Below, piece by piece: positions 43,582 to 53,232 of a stretch of DNA of 64,000 bases. The first letter of the stretch is position 1; every line of letters begins with the position of its first letter. The DNA is taken from the NCBI RefSeq assembly GCF_006716865.1, contig NZ_VFPT01000001.1, forward strand, positions 1,111,001-1,175,000, read 5' to 3'. The stretch is from Roseinatronobacter monicus (GTDB taxonomy: Bacteria; Pseudomonadota; Alphaproteobacteria; Rhodobacterales; Rhodobacteraceae). The position numbers and the translations under genes were made by a program. Below the pieces are notes generated by a model. It was not told where the DNA came from. It ran no database searches and was given only the letters and a program-made list of their open reading frames with translations.

Positions 43582-45942
43582 ATGCGCGGAATTCACAAGA
43601 TGCTGCCATCGCGCGACAGGGGTGCGGCACGGCGTCTGCACGTCTTCTCTGCGATGGTTTTTTGTTTGTTTGCATTGGCTAACGCAGCGTTTGTTGCACC
43701 TGCTGACGCGCAGACCTATCGGTTCAATACCATCGCCATCGAAGGCAATATCCGCGTGGATGATTCTACGCTGTTTGGCTTGGCCGGTTTCGCGCGTGGC
43801 GAGACTGTCAGTGCGGGGCAGTTGAACGCTGCTTATGGAAATATCGCAGCCTCGGGCCTGTTCGAGACTGTAGAGTTCGTGCCGCAGGGCAATACGCTGC
43901 TGATCCGGGTCAGCGAATTTCCGATTATTGGCATCGTGAATTTCGAGGGCAACCGCCGTATTGATGATGACGTCATCACCGAATTTGTGCAGACGCGGTC
44001 TGGCCGCGTGTTGTCCCCTTCAATGGTTGAAGCGGATGCACGTGCGATTGCGGAACTCTATGCGCAACGCGGGCGCAGTGCTGCCGAAATTACACCGCGC
44101 ATCATTCCGCGCGGCAACAACCGCGTCGATCTGGCGTTTGAAATTGCCGAAGGCAATGTGGTTGAAATCGAGCGGCTGTCTTTTGTCGGCAACAACGCTT
44201 ATTCCAGCTACAGGTTGCGGCAGGTTCTGGACACCAAGCAGGCCGGGCTTTTGCGGTGGTTTGTGCAACGTGACACGTTTGTCGCCGAGCGGATTAATCT
44301 TGACCGCCAGTTGCTGACAGATTTCTACCTGTCGCGCGGCTATGTCGATTTCGAGATTCTGTCTGTCACATCCGAAATGGCGCGCGAGCGCGATGGCTTT
44401 TTCCTGACCTTCAATATCCGCGAAGGGTTGCAGTATCGTTTTGGCAATACCTCGGTCGTCAGCGAAGTCGAAGGGGTTGATGCCACCGATTATGCCGCCG
44501 AGTTGCGTTTGCGCCCCGGCACAATCTTCTCCCCCACAGTGCTGGATCAGAACATCGCACGGCTGGAACGCTTGGCCGAACAGCGCGGTCTGCGCTTCAT
44601 CCGGGCAGAGCCGCGCTTTACACGCGACAACCGCAATCAGGTCATTGATGTGGAATTCGCGCTGGTGCGGGGCGACCGTGTGTTCGTGGAACGCATTGAT
44701 ATTCAGGGCAACACCACAACCCTTGATCGCGTGGTGCGGCGTCAGTTCACATCGGCCGAAGGCGACCCGCTGAACCCGCGCGAAATTCGCGCCGCAGCCG
44801 AACGCATCCGCGCTTTGGGTTACTTCTCTGATGTTGATGTTGATACCCGTCAGGGCAGTGGGCCAGATCAGGCGATTGTCGATGTGGAGTTGGAAGAAAC
44901 CACCACGGGCTCGCTCGGGTTCTCGGTCAGCTATGGTCGGGCACAAGGAGTCGGTTTCGGCATTTCCTTTGCCGAGCAGAACTTCCTTGGGCGCGGTCAG
45001 CAGGTGTCGATCAGCTTTAACACGGTCAAAGGGTCACGCGACATTTCGCTGCAATTTGCGGAACCGGCCCTGTTCGGGCGCGACCTGCGCTATTCGCTTG
45101 GAATCGGCTATCGTGAAACCAGCTCTTTCTTCTCTGACTTCGACACGCGCGAAGCGTTCCTGAACAACTCCATCGGCTTCCCGATCAGCGAATACGGTCG
45201 GCTTCAGTTGCGGCAGGGGTTGGTCGCGGACCGTTTGACAGGGTTGCCGCCGGGCGGATCGCTGAGGCTGCGTGATGACGAGGGCGGTACTGCTGTCACT
45301 GGCTCGCTCGGATATACCTATACCTATGACACGCGCCGTGTTGGCCTTGACCCGACGCGCGGTTGGATCTTCTCGATGAGCCAGGACTTCGGCGTCGGGA
45401 ACCAAAGCCGCCGGTTTGTGAAGTCCGAAGGGCGCGCAGGCTATGAGATGGCGATCTTCAACGAAGATGTCACTTTGCGCGGCGATGCACGCGTTGGCAT
45501 GTTGCACATGATTGACGGCAACTCTCGCAACCGCGAGCGCTTCCAACTGGCAAATGTCATGCGTGGTTTTGCGCCGGGCGATGCTGGCCCTCGGGATTTT
45601 GCTTCGGAGAATGACAGTGTCCTTGGGGGTAACCGGTTTTTCGCAGTGCAACTGGAAGCGCAGTTTCCGCTGGGCACACCTGAAGAATATGGGCTGAGTG
45701 GCGGCGTGTTTGCCGACGTCGGGTCCGTCTGGGGTGTGGACAATGTGGGTCGTACCGGAATTACCATGAGCGACGATGACGGTACGGACTATAACAAGAT
45801 GAACATCCGTGCCGCGCTGGGTGTGTCCCTGTTCTGGGACAGCCCTCTTGGCCCGCTGCGCTTCGATTTCTCGCGTCCGGTGCGCAAGCTGGACCGTGAC
45901 CGCGCGCAGAATTTCGACTTCTCGATTGTGTCGCAATTCTGA
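43582..45942 (+). CDS. bamA: Outer membrane protein assembly factor BamA
   Basis: 786 residues. It folds beta-barrel proteins into the outer membrane. The signal peptide ends near APADAQ. Five POTRA domains follow (about 45-420), for example FNTIAIEGNIRVDD and FPIIGIVNFEGNRRIDDD. The C-terminal barrel (about 440-786) ends in the aromatic signature DFSIVSQF. The conserved barrel motif is seen as TRGWIFSMSQDFG. It is followed immediately (TGATG overlap) by a Skp-like chaperone gene. Confidence 0.96.
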   Translation: MRGIHKMLPSRDRGAARRLHVFSAMVFCLFALANAAFVAPADAQTYRFNTIAIEGNIRVDDSTLFGLAGFARGETVSAGQLNAAYGNIAASGLFETVEFVPQGNTLLIRVSEFPIIGIVNFEGNRRIDDDVITEFVQTRSGRVLSPSMVEADARAIAELYAQRGRSAAEITPRIIPRGNNRVDLAFEIAEGNVVEIERLSFVGNNAYSSYRLRQVLDTKQAGLLRWFVQRDTFVAERINLDRQLLTDFYLSRGYVDFEILSVTSEMARERDGFFLTFNIREGLQYRFGNTSVVSEVEGVDATDYAAELRLRPGTIFSPTVLDQNIARLERLAEQRGLRFIRAEPRFTRDNRNQVIDVEFALVRGDRVFVERIDIQGNTTTLDRVVRRQFTSAEGDPLNPREIRAAAERIRALGYFSDVDVDTRQGSGPDQAIVDVELEETTTGSLGFSVSYGRAQGVGFGISFAEQNFLGRGQQVSISFNTVKGSRDISLQFAEPALFGRDLRYSLGIGYRETSSFFSDFDTREAFLNNSIGFPISEYGRLQLRQGLVADRLTGLPPGGSLRLRDDEGGTAVTGSLGYTYTYDTRRVGLDPTRGWIFSMSQDFGVGNQSRRFVKSEGRAGYEMAIFNEDVTLRGDARVGMLHMIDGNSRNRERFQLANVMRGFAPGDAGPRDFASENDSVLGGNRFFAVQLEAQFPLGTPEEYGLSGGVFADVGSVWGVDNVGRTGITMSDDDGTDYNKMNIRAALGVSLFWDSPLGPLRFDFSRPVRKLDRDRAQNFDFSIVSQF

Positions 45943-46550
45943 TGTTCCGCGCTGCGCTCTGTGCAGCATGTTTGGGGGCGGCGGCATATCTGCCTGCCGC
46001 CCCTGTTCATGCCCAACAGTCGCTCGGGTTTTCCTTGGGTGAAACGGTCGGCGATGCACGGACCGCATCAGGGCAGGCCTTGCGCACCATTGATGACGAG
46101 CGGCTGTTTCGCGACTCTCAATTCGGGCAGCGCGTGGCCGAGGAAATCGAAACGGCCTCGCGCGCATTGGAAGCAGAGAATGACCAGCTTTTGGAAGAGT
46201 TGACCGCCCGCGAAGCCGAATTGACGGAACAGCGCGCCGAGATGACGGTCGAGGCGTTTCGCGCCGCCGCCAACGCCTTTGATGTGCAGGCCGAAGAGGT
46301 CCGCCGCAGTCAGGCCGAGAAACGCCAACGCCTTGTGCAGTTCGAGGAGTCCGAGCGGCGCCGGTTTTTCGGAAGCACGACACAAGTCCTGCAAGATGTT
46401 CTCGAAAATGTCGGTGGTCAGGTGTTGATCGACGCGCGCGCGGTCATTATCGGGCTGCCGGGCATGGATATGACGGATGACGCGATTGCGGCGATGGATG
46501 ACGCTATTGGCGATGGCGGTCCGGCGCCGTTTCCTTTGACTCTGCCCTGA
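45942..46550 (+). CDS. OmpH/Skp-family periplasmic chaperone
   Basis: 202 residues; the start overlaps the bamA stop by one base. A signal peptide ends near APVHAQ. The mature part is largely coiled coil with heptads (about 55-140: ETASRALEAENDQLLEELTAREAELTEQRAE-like), as in Skp, which holds unfolded outer membrane proteins. A C-terminal segment LIDARAVIIGLPGMDMTDDAIAAMD is the usual OmpH end. The order bamA-skp-fabZ-lpxA is conserved. Confidence 0.88.
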   Translation: MFRAALCAACLGAAAYLPAAPVHAQQSLGFSLGETVGDARTASGQALRTIDDERLFRDSQFGQRVAEEIETASRALEAENDQLLEELTAREAELTEQRAEMTVEAFRAAANAFDVQAEEVRRSQAEKRQRLVQFEESERRRFFGSTTQVLQDVLENVGGQVLIDARAVIIGLPGMDMTDDAIAAMDDAIGDGGPAPFPLTLP

Positions 46551-46682
46551 GGGGGCACTGCCACCGCTTGCCAGCCTTTGCCCCAGTTGCTAGAGCATCG
46601 GCGGCACCGCGCATAAGTTTCGCAAACGCGCACCGCTTCTCTTTATGGCGCAAAGACACGCCAGACGATGGAAAGGACCCCG

Positions 46683-47153
46683 ATGACCAACCCTGTCCCG
46701 ACCGAGGCCGATCTGGCCACGATCATGAAAATTATCCCGCACCGCTATCCGTTCTTGCTGGTGGACAAGGTGCGCGACGTCGTGGCGCGCGAATCCGCTG
46801 TCGGGATCAAGAATGTCACGTTCAACGAGCCGCATTTTCAGGGCCATTTTCCCGGTGCCCCCATCATGCCGGGTGTGACCATCGTTGAGGCGATGGCGCA
46901 GACAGCGGCGGTTCTGGTCGGGTTGTCGGTCGGTTTCGGGGATAAGGCGCCGCTGGTGTATTTCATGTCCATCGACAAGGCCAAGTTCCGCCGCAAGGTC
47001 GTGCCGGGCGATGTTCTGGAATTGCATGTCACCGTCAAGCGCGGCTCGACCCGGATCTGGAAATTTGAAGGTGTGGCCAAGGTGGATGGTCAGGTTGCCG
47101 CCGAAGCGGAATTCGCGGCGATGATCGACGCGTCTGCGCAATCGGCCGGGTGA
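46683..47153 (+). CDS. fabZ: 3-hydroxyacyl-ACP dehydratase
   Basis: 156 residues from ATG 46683 (GGAAAGGA upstream); ATG 46668 is an alternative five codons earlier. It dehydrates 3-hydroxyacyl-ACP in fatty acid synthesis and competes with LpxA for the same substrate pool. The catalytic histidine is in [12 protein letters not shown] (about 50-61) and the glutamate in [12 protein letters not shown] (about 64-75). [13 protein letters not shown] is the opening hallmark. Confidence 0.96.
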   Translation: MTNPVPTEADLATIMKIIPHRYPFLLVDKVRDVVARESAVGIKNVTFNEPHFQGHFPGAPIMPGVTIVEAMAQTAAVLVGLSVGFGDKAPLVYFMSIDKAKFRRKVVPGDVLELHVTVKRGSTRIWKFEGVAKVDGQVAAEAEFAAMIDASAQSAG

Positions 47154-47956
47154 GTTCCATCATGATTGACCCCAGCGCCGAAATCCACCCGATGGCCGTG
47201 GTCGAACCCGGCGCGACAATCGGTGCCGGGTGCACCATTGGACCCTTTGCCATTGTCGGTGCGGATGTGGTGCTGGCCGAGAATGTCACGATCAAGCCTC
47301 ATGCCCTTGTCACTGGTTGGACCGAGATTGGCGCGGGAACAGTGGTGTTTTCCTTCGCTTCGGTGGGCGAAGTTCCGCAAGATCTGAAATATGCGGGCGA
47401 GCGCACACGGCTGATTGTGGGGAAGAACTGCCGCATCCGCGAGAATGCAACCTTGCATCTTGGAACTGCTGCGGGCGGCGGTGTGACGCGTGTGGGGGAT
47501 GGTTGCCTTGTGATGGCGGGCGCGCATGTGGGCCATGATGCGCAGGTCGGCAATGGTGTGATCTTGGCCAATTACGCCGGTGTCGCGGGCCATGTGAAGA
47601 TTGAAGATCGGGTGATCGTGGGCGCGTCGGCGGGCCTTCACCAGCATATTCGCGTGGGCGAGGGGGCCATGATCGGGGCGCTGACGCGGGTGACCCATGA
47701 CGTCATGCCCTTTGGGCTGGTGTCTGGTCCTGATGGCGTTTTGCACGGGCTGAACCTGATCGGGCTGAAGCGGCGGGGCATGTCGCGCGACGATATCGCC
47801 GCATTGCGCGCCGCCTATAAGCGCCTTGCCACCGAAGAGGGTGCGCTTGGCGATCTGGCGGCAGCCTTGCAGCGCGATGCCGATTCCGAAGTGGTGGCGC
47901 AGGTCGCCCGCTTTTTCACCGGCGAGGCGGGGCGCAACTTCCTGCGCCCGACATGA
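47150..47956 (+). CDS. lpxA: UDP-N-acetylglucosamine acyltransferase
   Basis: 268 residues from GTG 47150, overlapping fabZ by 4 nt; ATG 47162 would give 264 residues and is also possible. It starts lipid A synthesis by adding 3-hydroxyacyl to UDP-GlcNAc. Hexapeptide repeats fill residues 10-190. The catalytic histidine is in [14 protein letters not shown] (about 125). The C-terminal helical part begins near [12 protein letters not shown]. The stop overlaps lpxI by 4 nt. Confidence 0.95.
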   Translation: MSSIMIDPSAEIHPMAVVEPGATIGAGCTIGPFAIVGADVVLAENVTIKPHALVTGWTEIGAGTVVFSFASVGEVPQDLKYAGERTRLIVGKNCRIRENATLHLGTAAGGGVTRVGDGCLVMAGAHVGHDAQVGNGVILANYAGVAGHVKIEDRVIVGASAGLHQHIRVGEGAMIGALTRVTHDVMPFGLVSGPDGVLHGLNLIGLKRRGMSRDDIAALRAAYKRLATEEGALGDLAAALQRDADSEVVAQVARFFTGEAGRNFLRPT

Positions 47957-48780
47957 GTGCGATTGCGCTGATTTCAGGGCGTGGTCGGCTGCCACATCTG
48001 CTGGCGGACCGGCTGCACGCTGAGGGGCGCGCGCTGGTTTTGGCTGAGTTGGAGGGGTTTGAAAGCCTGAGCGCCGCGCGCGATGATGTGCTGCGCTTTC
48101 GGTTGGAGCGGCTGGTGCCGTTTCTGGACAAGCTGCAAGACCTTGGTGTGACACGGGCGGTTTTCGCAGGTGGTGTGCATCGACCGCGCCTTGACCCCGC
48201 CTTGATCGACCCTGCAACAATGCAGCTTTTGCCGCGCATCATGAAAGCTATGGCCAGCGGCGATGATGGCACATTGCGTGAGGTGATTGCGCTTATGGGC
48301 GAATGGGGGGTCGAGGTGGTGGGCGCGCAGGATATCTGCCCTGATCTGGTCGCCGCCCCCGCGATCGTTGGCGATGTGCCGCCCAAAGCAGCGGAGAAGC
48401 AAGATGCCGCGCGGGGTTTTGAGATTTTGCGCCTGATGGGCGCGGCTGATCTGGGACAGGGCTGTGTGGTTGCGCAGGGTCAGTGTCTGGCGGTTGAGGC
48501 GCTGCCGGGAACGGACGCGATGCTGGCGCATCTGGCGGCGTTGCGCACCGATGGGACGGCATTGCCGCAGGGCGGTGTGTTCTGCAAGGCACCCAAGCCG
48601 GAACAGGACCGCCGCATTGATCTGCCCGCCCTTGGGCCGGACACGCTGGAGGCCGTGCACCGGGCCGGGCTGCGCGGGATTGCTTTTGAAGCGGGCGGCG
48701 TTTTGTTGATCGACCGCGCCGAGATGGTGGCACGCGCCAATGCGCTTGGCCTGTTCCTTTGGGCGCGGGAGGGCGCGTGA
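47953..48780 (+). CDS. lpxI: UDP-2,3-diacylglucosamine pyrophosphatase (LpxI type)
   Basis: 275 residues. It cuts UDP-2,3-diacylglucosamine to lipid X and UMP, the alphaproteobacterial replacement for LpxH. The N-terminal ALISGRGRLPHLLADRL and the central DGTLREVIALMGEWGVEVVGAQDI, AVEALPGTDAMLAHL and the C-terminal GLRGIAFEAGGVLLIDR match the LpxI (DUF1009) family. Residue D at the CAP-GTD loop is the likely metal ligand. It overlaps lpxA and lpxB by 4 nt each. Confidence 0.94.
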   Translation: MSAIALISGRGRLPHLLADRLHAEGRALVLAELEGFESLSAARDDVLRFRLERLVPFLDKLQDLGVTRAVFAGGVHRPRLDPALIDPATMQLLPRIMKAMASGDDGTLREVIALMGEWGVEVVGAQDICPDLVAAPAIVGDVPPKAAEKQDAARGFEILRLMGAADLGQGCVVAQGQCLAVEALPGTDAMLAHLAALRTDGTALPQGGVFCKAPKPEQDRRIDLPALGPDTLEAVHRAGLRGIAFEAGGVLLIDRAEMVARANALGLFLWAREGA

Positions 48781-49937
48781 AGGTTTTTGTCATCGCGGGC
48801 GAGCCGTCGGGCGACAAGCTTGGCGCGGCTGTGGTGGCGGGTTTGACGGAACTTACGCCCGGTGTTCAGTTTAGCGGTGTCGGCGGTGAGGCGATGCAGG
48901 CCGAAGGGCTGATATCGCTTTTTCCTATGGCAGACCTGTCGGTGATGGGCTTGGCCGAAGTTTTGCCGCGCATTCGCCTGTTGCGCCAGCGAATCGCCCA
49001 GACCGCAGCGGCCATTGCGGCGCAAAAGCCTGATCTGGTCCTGACCATCGACAGCCCTGACTTCTGCCTGCGCGTGCTGCGTCTGGCCCGCAAGGTGCGG
49101 CCAGATCTGCCGGTTGTGCATTATGTCGCCCCGTCTGTCTGGGCGTGGCGTCCGGGGCGGGCGGCGCGTATGGCGCCATTGGTCGATCATGTGCTGGCGC
49201 TATTGCCGTTCGAGCCGCCCTATATGCAGGCCGCTGGCATTAGTTGCGATTTCGTAGGCCATCCGGTGGTGGCCGAGGCGCGCGCCTCAGAGGGTGAAGT
49301 CGCGGCCCTGAGCGACCGCTTCCACGGCCGCATTGTCCTTGCCTTGCCCGGCTCGCGGCGGGGCGAGATTGCGCGCCACGGCCCCCGGTTCGGTGCGGCC
49401 CTTGCGCAAGCCTTGCCTGAAGGGGCGCAGGTGTTGGTCCCGTCTGTCACATCGCAGGCTGAGGTGATGCGCGCCGAGGTCGCGCGCTGGCCTGTTCGGG
49501 CGCATGTGCTGACCGATCCCGCCCAGAAACGCGCCGCCTTTGCTGCGGCGGAAGTGGCACTGGCGGCATCGGGCACCGTCTCGCTGGAACTGGCCGCCAA
49601 TGACACCCCCATGATCATCGCTTATGATCTGAACCCGCTGACGCGGTTTCTGGCGCAGCGGCTTATCCGGCTGGATACGGTGACATTGGTCAATCTGGTG
49701 TCCGAGACGCGCGCGATCCCCGAATTTCTTGGCCACGACTGTGTGCCCGACAAGATCGGCGCTGCGCTGAAAACCCTGATCGACAGCGCACAGGCGCGTG
49801 CCGCGCAGCGTCAGGCAATGCAGCAGACGATGCTTCGGCTTGGCCTGGGGGGAGAGGCACCGGGGCTGCGTGCTGCGCGCTCAATACTGGGGTTCATGGC
49901 TTTGCGAGCGGGTGAAAATCCAACACCAGCGACCTGA
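48777..49937 (+). CDS. lpxB: Lipid-A-disaccharide synthase
   Basis: 386 residues from GTG 48777, overlapping lpxI by 4 nt. It joins lipid X and UDP-diacylglucosamine to the lipid A disaccharide. The opening VFVIAGEPSGDKLGA, the central VHYVAPSVWAWRPGRA and FVGHPVVAE, and LALPGSRRGEIARH are family hallmarks. The 3' end overlaps xerD, on the opposite strand, by 44 nt. Confidence 0.96.
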   Translation: MKVFVIAGEPSGDKLGAAVVAGLTELTPGVQFSGVGGEAMQAEGLISLFPMADLSVMGLAEVLPRIRLLRQRIAQTAAAIAAQKPDLVLTIDSPDFCLRVLRLARKVRPDLPVVHYVAPSVWAWRPGRAARMAPLVDHVLALLPFEPPYMQAAGISCDFVGHPVVAEARASEGEVAALSDRFHGRIVLALPGSRRGEIARHGPRFGAALAQALPEGAQVLVPSVTSQAEVMRAEVARWPVRAHVLTDPAQKRAAFAAAEVALAASGTVSLELAANDTPMIIAYDLNPLTRFLAQRLIRLDTVTLVNLVSETRAIPEFLGHDCVPDKIGAALKTLIDSAQARAAQRQAMQQTMLRLGLGGEAPGLRAARSILGFMALRAGENPTPAT

Positions 49938-50838
49938 GCCGTTCTTCCAGAACATGCGTATAGATTTCGGTGGTCGACACATCGGCATGGCCCAAAAGCG
50001 TCTGGATCGCGCGCAGATCTGCCCCACCCGCCAGCAGATGCGTTGCAAAGGCGTGGCGCAGCACATGCGGGCTGATGCGGGCTGGGTCCAGCCCGGCATT
50101 CAGTGCGATGTCCTTCAGGATCAGATAAAATCCGACGCGGCTCAGATGTCCTTCGCGCCCGGTTGAGGGGAACAAATAGCGCGGCTCTGGCAGGCGTTTT
50201 GCGCGCAATTCCGAGGCATTTGCATCCCAGTCCCGCAACCATGCGATCAGGGCTGCGCGCGCGGGGTCTGACAGTGGCACCATGCGTTCCTTGTCGCCCT
50301 TGCCGCGCACCAGAATCATGCGCGGATCGCCCCGCACGGCCACTACGGGCAAACTGACCAGTTCGGTAACACGCAGCCCCGTCGCATACAGTAATTCCAG
50401 CAAGCAGGTGTTGCGCAGACGGTCACGCGCACTGCGCCCTGTCTGGGGTGCGGCGCGCAGTAGCGCGCCCACGTCATCTGTGCTGAGGGTCACAGGCAGT
50501 TTTTTAGACTTTCCCGGCCCGGCGATTCGGCTGGCCGGATCATCGCTGCGCCATCCTTCGGCATAGGCAAAGCGGAACAACTGTCGGATAGATGCGAGGC
50601 GGCGCGCGCGGGTGGCCTGTGCCAGCCCTTGCGCGTCACAATGGATCAGGTAGCGCTCGATCTCTGCGCGGGTGATGTGCGGGAAGCTGAGCGCTTGCCT
50701 GCTGCACCATTCCCCGAAATCGCGCAGGTCGCGGGCATAGGCCAGTTGTGTGTTGCGCGCAGAGCCTTGCTCGGCGGCATGGGCGTCCAGAAACGTTGAT
50801 ATCCAGCGCAAGCTGTCCTGTCCCGCAAGCTGCGTCAT
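49894..50838 (-). CDS. xerD: Tyrosine recombinase XerD
   Basis: 314 residues from ATG 50838. With XerC it resolves chromosome dimers at dif. The N-terminal SAM-like domain (about 8-95) includes NTQLAYARDLRDF. The catalytic domain has the arginine in LLYATGLRVTELVSL, K in RGKGDKERMVPL, H-x-x-R in SPHVLRHAFATHLL, H in LLGHADVSTTEIY and the tyrosine in that same motif. A much longer frame upstream (to 51393) belongs to the next gene's antisense. The 3' end overlaps lpxB tail to tail. Confidence 0.95.
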   Translation of the reverse strand: MTQLAGQDSLRWISTFLDAHAAEQGSARNTQLAYARDLRDFGEWCSRQALSFPHITRAEIERYLIHCDAQGLAQATRARRLASIRQLFRFAYAEGWRSDDPASRIAGPGKSKKLPVTLSTDDVGALLRAAPQTGRSARDRLRNTCLLELLYATGLRVTELVSLPVVAVRGDPRMILVRGKGDKERMVPLSDPARAALIAWLRDWDANASELRAKRLPEPRYLFPSTGREGHLSRVGFYLILKDIALNAGLDPARISPHVLRHAFATHLLAGGADLRAIQTLLGHADVSTTEIYTHVLEERLRSLVLDFHPLAKP

Positions 50839-52409
50839 CCGCGTCGGTCCAAAAGCAGTAACTCTATAGCGATCTGGCGGGCAACCGCGTCCAGCCCAAG
50901 TGCATTCAGGCGTTGCAGGCCCAATGTAGCGGCATGCAAGTCGCCCGCCGCCCCATCTGCCACTTGTTCTAACGCACCCAACAGCACCAGACCGACAGCG
51001 CCATCGTCCAGCAATTCCTGCACCTGCGCGGGCAGTGCGGCATCCTCGAATGCGGCGTGAACAGCACCTGCCATCGACGGGTTGGACAATTGCGGCAGGG
51101 GTGCCCCTTCGGCCAGCGCCATGATGAAGCGGCCCTGCGCTGTGTCGGGTGCAAGTTCCGCTGCACGATCCAGCCGCTCTTGCGACAACAGCAATATCTT
51201 CCACAAGATATTTGCCGCAGATCCCGACGCCGGGATGTCGGCCAGCGCATCGGCATACATTTGTGCAAAGGCCGCTTCCAGTTCCACTGCTGCAAAGAGG
51301 GGCCACGCCTCTGTCAGTGCGCTGCCAATTGCTGCGACATCGCCTTGTTGCACGGCCCGATCCAGCCTTTGAACAACGCGCACGCGTTCCCACAACCCGC
51401 CAGATGCCGCCGCGCGGCGCTGTGTGTACAGGCCCAACAGTTGGTTGGGTTGCAAGACACCGGCGCGGGTCAGTCGTTCAGCCGCGTCAAGCTGTGATCG
51501 CCAGCCAGCGGTGCCGCGCAGATCGGCATGGGCGTAGGCGACAGGCAAGCTTGCGGTTGTGACCGGATCACCAAGCGCTTCCATGATGCGCCAGCCAAGT
51601 GGCGTGATCTGATGGGGCGGTGTGACCTGACCTTCGCGCTCTTCCTCCTCCAGAAAGCGGGTCAGCAATGCCGCTTCGGCGTCATCCAGCAGGCCAAGGC
51701 TGCGGCTTGCCTGAAGGCTGCCAAAGGCGGCTTGCCAATTGCCGCGCCGCGCTGTGCAAAATATCTGCGGCGAATGGCTGTGAGAGGCCGCGATCTGGCC
51801 GCTCATATAGGCGCAGGCGCTATCTTCTTCGCCCAGCAACAGTGCTATGTCGAAGGCGCGCGCATTCAACACTGCGCTTTGTTCAGGGGCTGCGGCAATC
51901 AACTGGCCTGCCTGTTGCAGCGCACCAAGTTCAACCAGCTTGTCGACCCGCGCCAGCAAAACGGCCCCTCGCGTCTCTGGGATGTTTTGCATCGGGGGGG
52001 CAAATTCGGCCATAAGCAGGCGCAGCGACAGGCGCGCCGCAGCTGGCATCGTGTCGGCAGGCAAGCTGACAAGCGCCGCGATAATCTCTGCCGGGGGGGT
52101 CGGCCCCCACAGGGCACGCGGCAGGCCGATGCGTTCGGCGGTGAACAACCCTGTCGTTTCCTGCTCGGTGCGGCCAAGCGGGACAGTGGATATTTCTTCG
52201 AATTGCGGATCGGGCAAGACGGCGATGGTGGTGTCTGGCTCTGCGGGTTGCGGTGGGGCCGTCGGTTGGGGCAGGGGGGCTGTCATCGCCTGCTCAAGCC
52301 AGTCAATCGCACTTAGGGGCGCGCCGCTATCTTGCGCATGCGCCGCCCCGCCGCCAAATAGCGCGACGCTCAAGCCAAAGGCCGCGTATATGGAGGCGTG
52401 CGGAGTCAA
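50835..52409 (-). CDS. Conserved secreted protein of unknown function, upstream of xerD
   Basis: 524 residues from TTG 52409. The start codon is overlapped by 4 nt with the stop of the small membrane peptide gene. A signal peptide ends near GGAAHAQ (26). A proline-rich linker (about 45-60) is followed by a mostly helical protein rich in Ala and Leu (LARVDKLVELGALQQAGQLIAAAP, LLTRFLEEEEREG), resembling tetratricopeptide-like solenoids, without a recognised domain. Its end overlaps xerD by 4 nt. Predicted location is periplasm. Function is unknown. Confidence 0.75.
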   Translation of the reverse strand: MTPHASIYAAFGLSVALFGGGAAHAQDSGAPLSAIDWLEQAMTAPLPQPTAPPQPAEPDTTIAVLPDPQFEEISTVPLGRTEQETTGLFTAERIGLPRALWGPTPPAEIIAALVSLPADTMPAAARLSLRLLMAEFAPPMQNIPETRGAVLLARVDKLVELGALQQAGQLIAAAPEQSAVLNARAFDIALLLGEEDSACAYMSGQIAASHSHSPQIFCTARRGNWQAAFGSLQASRSLGLLDDAEAALLTRFLEEEEREGQVTPPHQITPLGWRIMEALGDPVTTASLPVAYAHADLRGTAGWRSQLDAAERLTRAGVLQPNQLLGLYTQRRAAASGGLWERVRVVQRLDRAVQQGDVAAIGSALTEAWPLFAAVELEAAFAQMYADALADIPASGSAANILWKILLLSQERLDRAAELAPDTAQGRFIMALAEGAPLPQLSNPSMAGAVHAAFEDAALPAQVQELLDDGAVGLVLLGALEQVADGAAGDLHAATLGLQRLNALGLDAVARQIAIELLLLDRRG

Positions 52410-52540
52410 TTCACTTCCAGCGTTACGGGCGTCTCGCTGGTCGAGCGCTGTGGGCTAAGATCACCCACATAGGAATAAGCAACAACCGCAACAGCGGCTA
52501 GTACAACCAGCATGAGCAAGAAACGGAAGATATAGCGCAT
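52406..52540 (-). CDS. 44-residue membrane peptide, first gene before the xerD group
   Basis: 44 residues from ATG 52540. AAAGGCAGGCCC lies upstream. MRYIFRFLLMLVVLAAVAVVAYSYVGDL is a single membrane span followed by a short polar tail (SPQRSTSETPVTLEVN). The stop overlaps the next gene's TTG start by 4 nt, suggesting coupled translation. The coupling and membrane span make it a likely real small protein. No family recognised. Confidence 0.65.
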   Translation of the reverse strand: MRYIFRFLLMLVVLAAVAVVAYSYVGDLSPQRSTSETPVTLEVN

Positions 52541-52686
52541 TAGGGCCTGCCTTTCTGAATACATACCCCTTCTTGAAGCAACGCGCCTCTGGGGGTTTAC
52601 CGGTCGACATTGACGCAATATCACGACAATAAACAGACACGCCACGAAAACTTGAAAACGTGAACGACGGGGAGCGCGGAACAGCC
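52541..52686. promoter_or_regulatory. Divergent promoter region of the 44-residue peptide and aroK
   Basis: About 145 bp separate the two divergent starts. It is the likely promoter region for aroKB and for the small peptide-xerD group. No clear -35/-10 pair is assigned. Confidence 0.35.
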
Positions 52687-53232
52687 ATGAAACTGCACAA
52701 GACAGTCGTGCTTGTCGGCATGATGGGGGCAGGCAAGACGGCTGTCGGCAAAGAACTGGCGCGTATGGTGTCGGCACCGTTCCTTGATTCGGACGAAGCG
52801 ATCGTTGCCGCCGCCGCGATGCCCATCGCCGAGATATTCGAGCGCGACGGAGAAGAGTTTTTCCGCGCCCGCGAGGCCGAGGTGATTGCGCGCCTGTTGC
52901 GGGGCAGGCCTGCTATTCTGTCTGTGGGGGGCGGGGCGTTTTTGCGCGCAACGACACGCGAGTTGATTTCGGAACTGGGCGTGTCAGTGTGGCTGAAGGC
53001 AGACCTTGAACTGCTCTGGGCGCGGGTGCGCCAGAAGACGACACGCCCCTTGCTGATGACACCAGACCCGCGCGCGACCCTTGCCGGACTGCTCGCCGAG
53101 CGAGAGCCTGTTTATGCCAAGGCGGATCTGGTGGTTGAAACGCTGCCCGCCTATGCGATTGCGGACACAGCGCGCGCGGTGCTGATGAAGCTGGCCACAC
53201 GTGCGGATGTTATAGAAGGTGTATCGACATGA
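52687..53232 (+). CDS. aroK: Shikimate kinase
   Basis: 181 residues from ATG 52687; a GTG at 52660 would add nine residues. It phosphorylates shikimate in aromatic amino acid synthesis. The P-loop is VGMMGAGKTAVG (10-21). The substrate aspartate is in FLDSDEAI; FRAREAEVIARLL and LSVGGGAFL are also hallmarks. It overlaps aroB by 4 nt, the usual pair. Confidence 0.96.
   Translation: MKLHKTVVLVGMMGAGKTAVGKELARMVSAPFLDSDEAIVAAAAMPIAEIFERDGEEFFRAREAEVIARLLRGRPAILSVGGGAFLRATTRELISELGVSVWLKADLELLWARVRQKTTRPLLMTPDPRATLAGLLAEREPVYAKADLVVETLPAYAIADTARAVLMKLATRADVIEGVST

Noticed and set aside
45034..46383. Minus-strand 449-codon frame over bamA and skp
   Set aside because: It spans two well-supported plus-strand genes and has no domain.
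50839..51393. N-terminal extension of xerD to 51393
   Set aside because: It overlaps the secreted-protein gene on the same strand in another frame and has no match to XerD; ATG 50838 gives a normal length.
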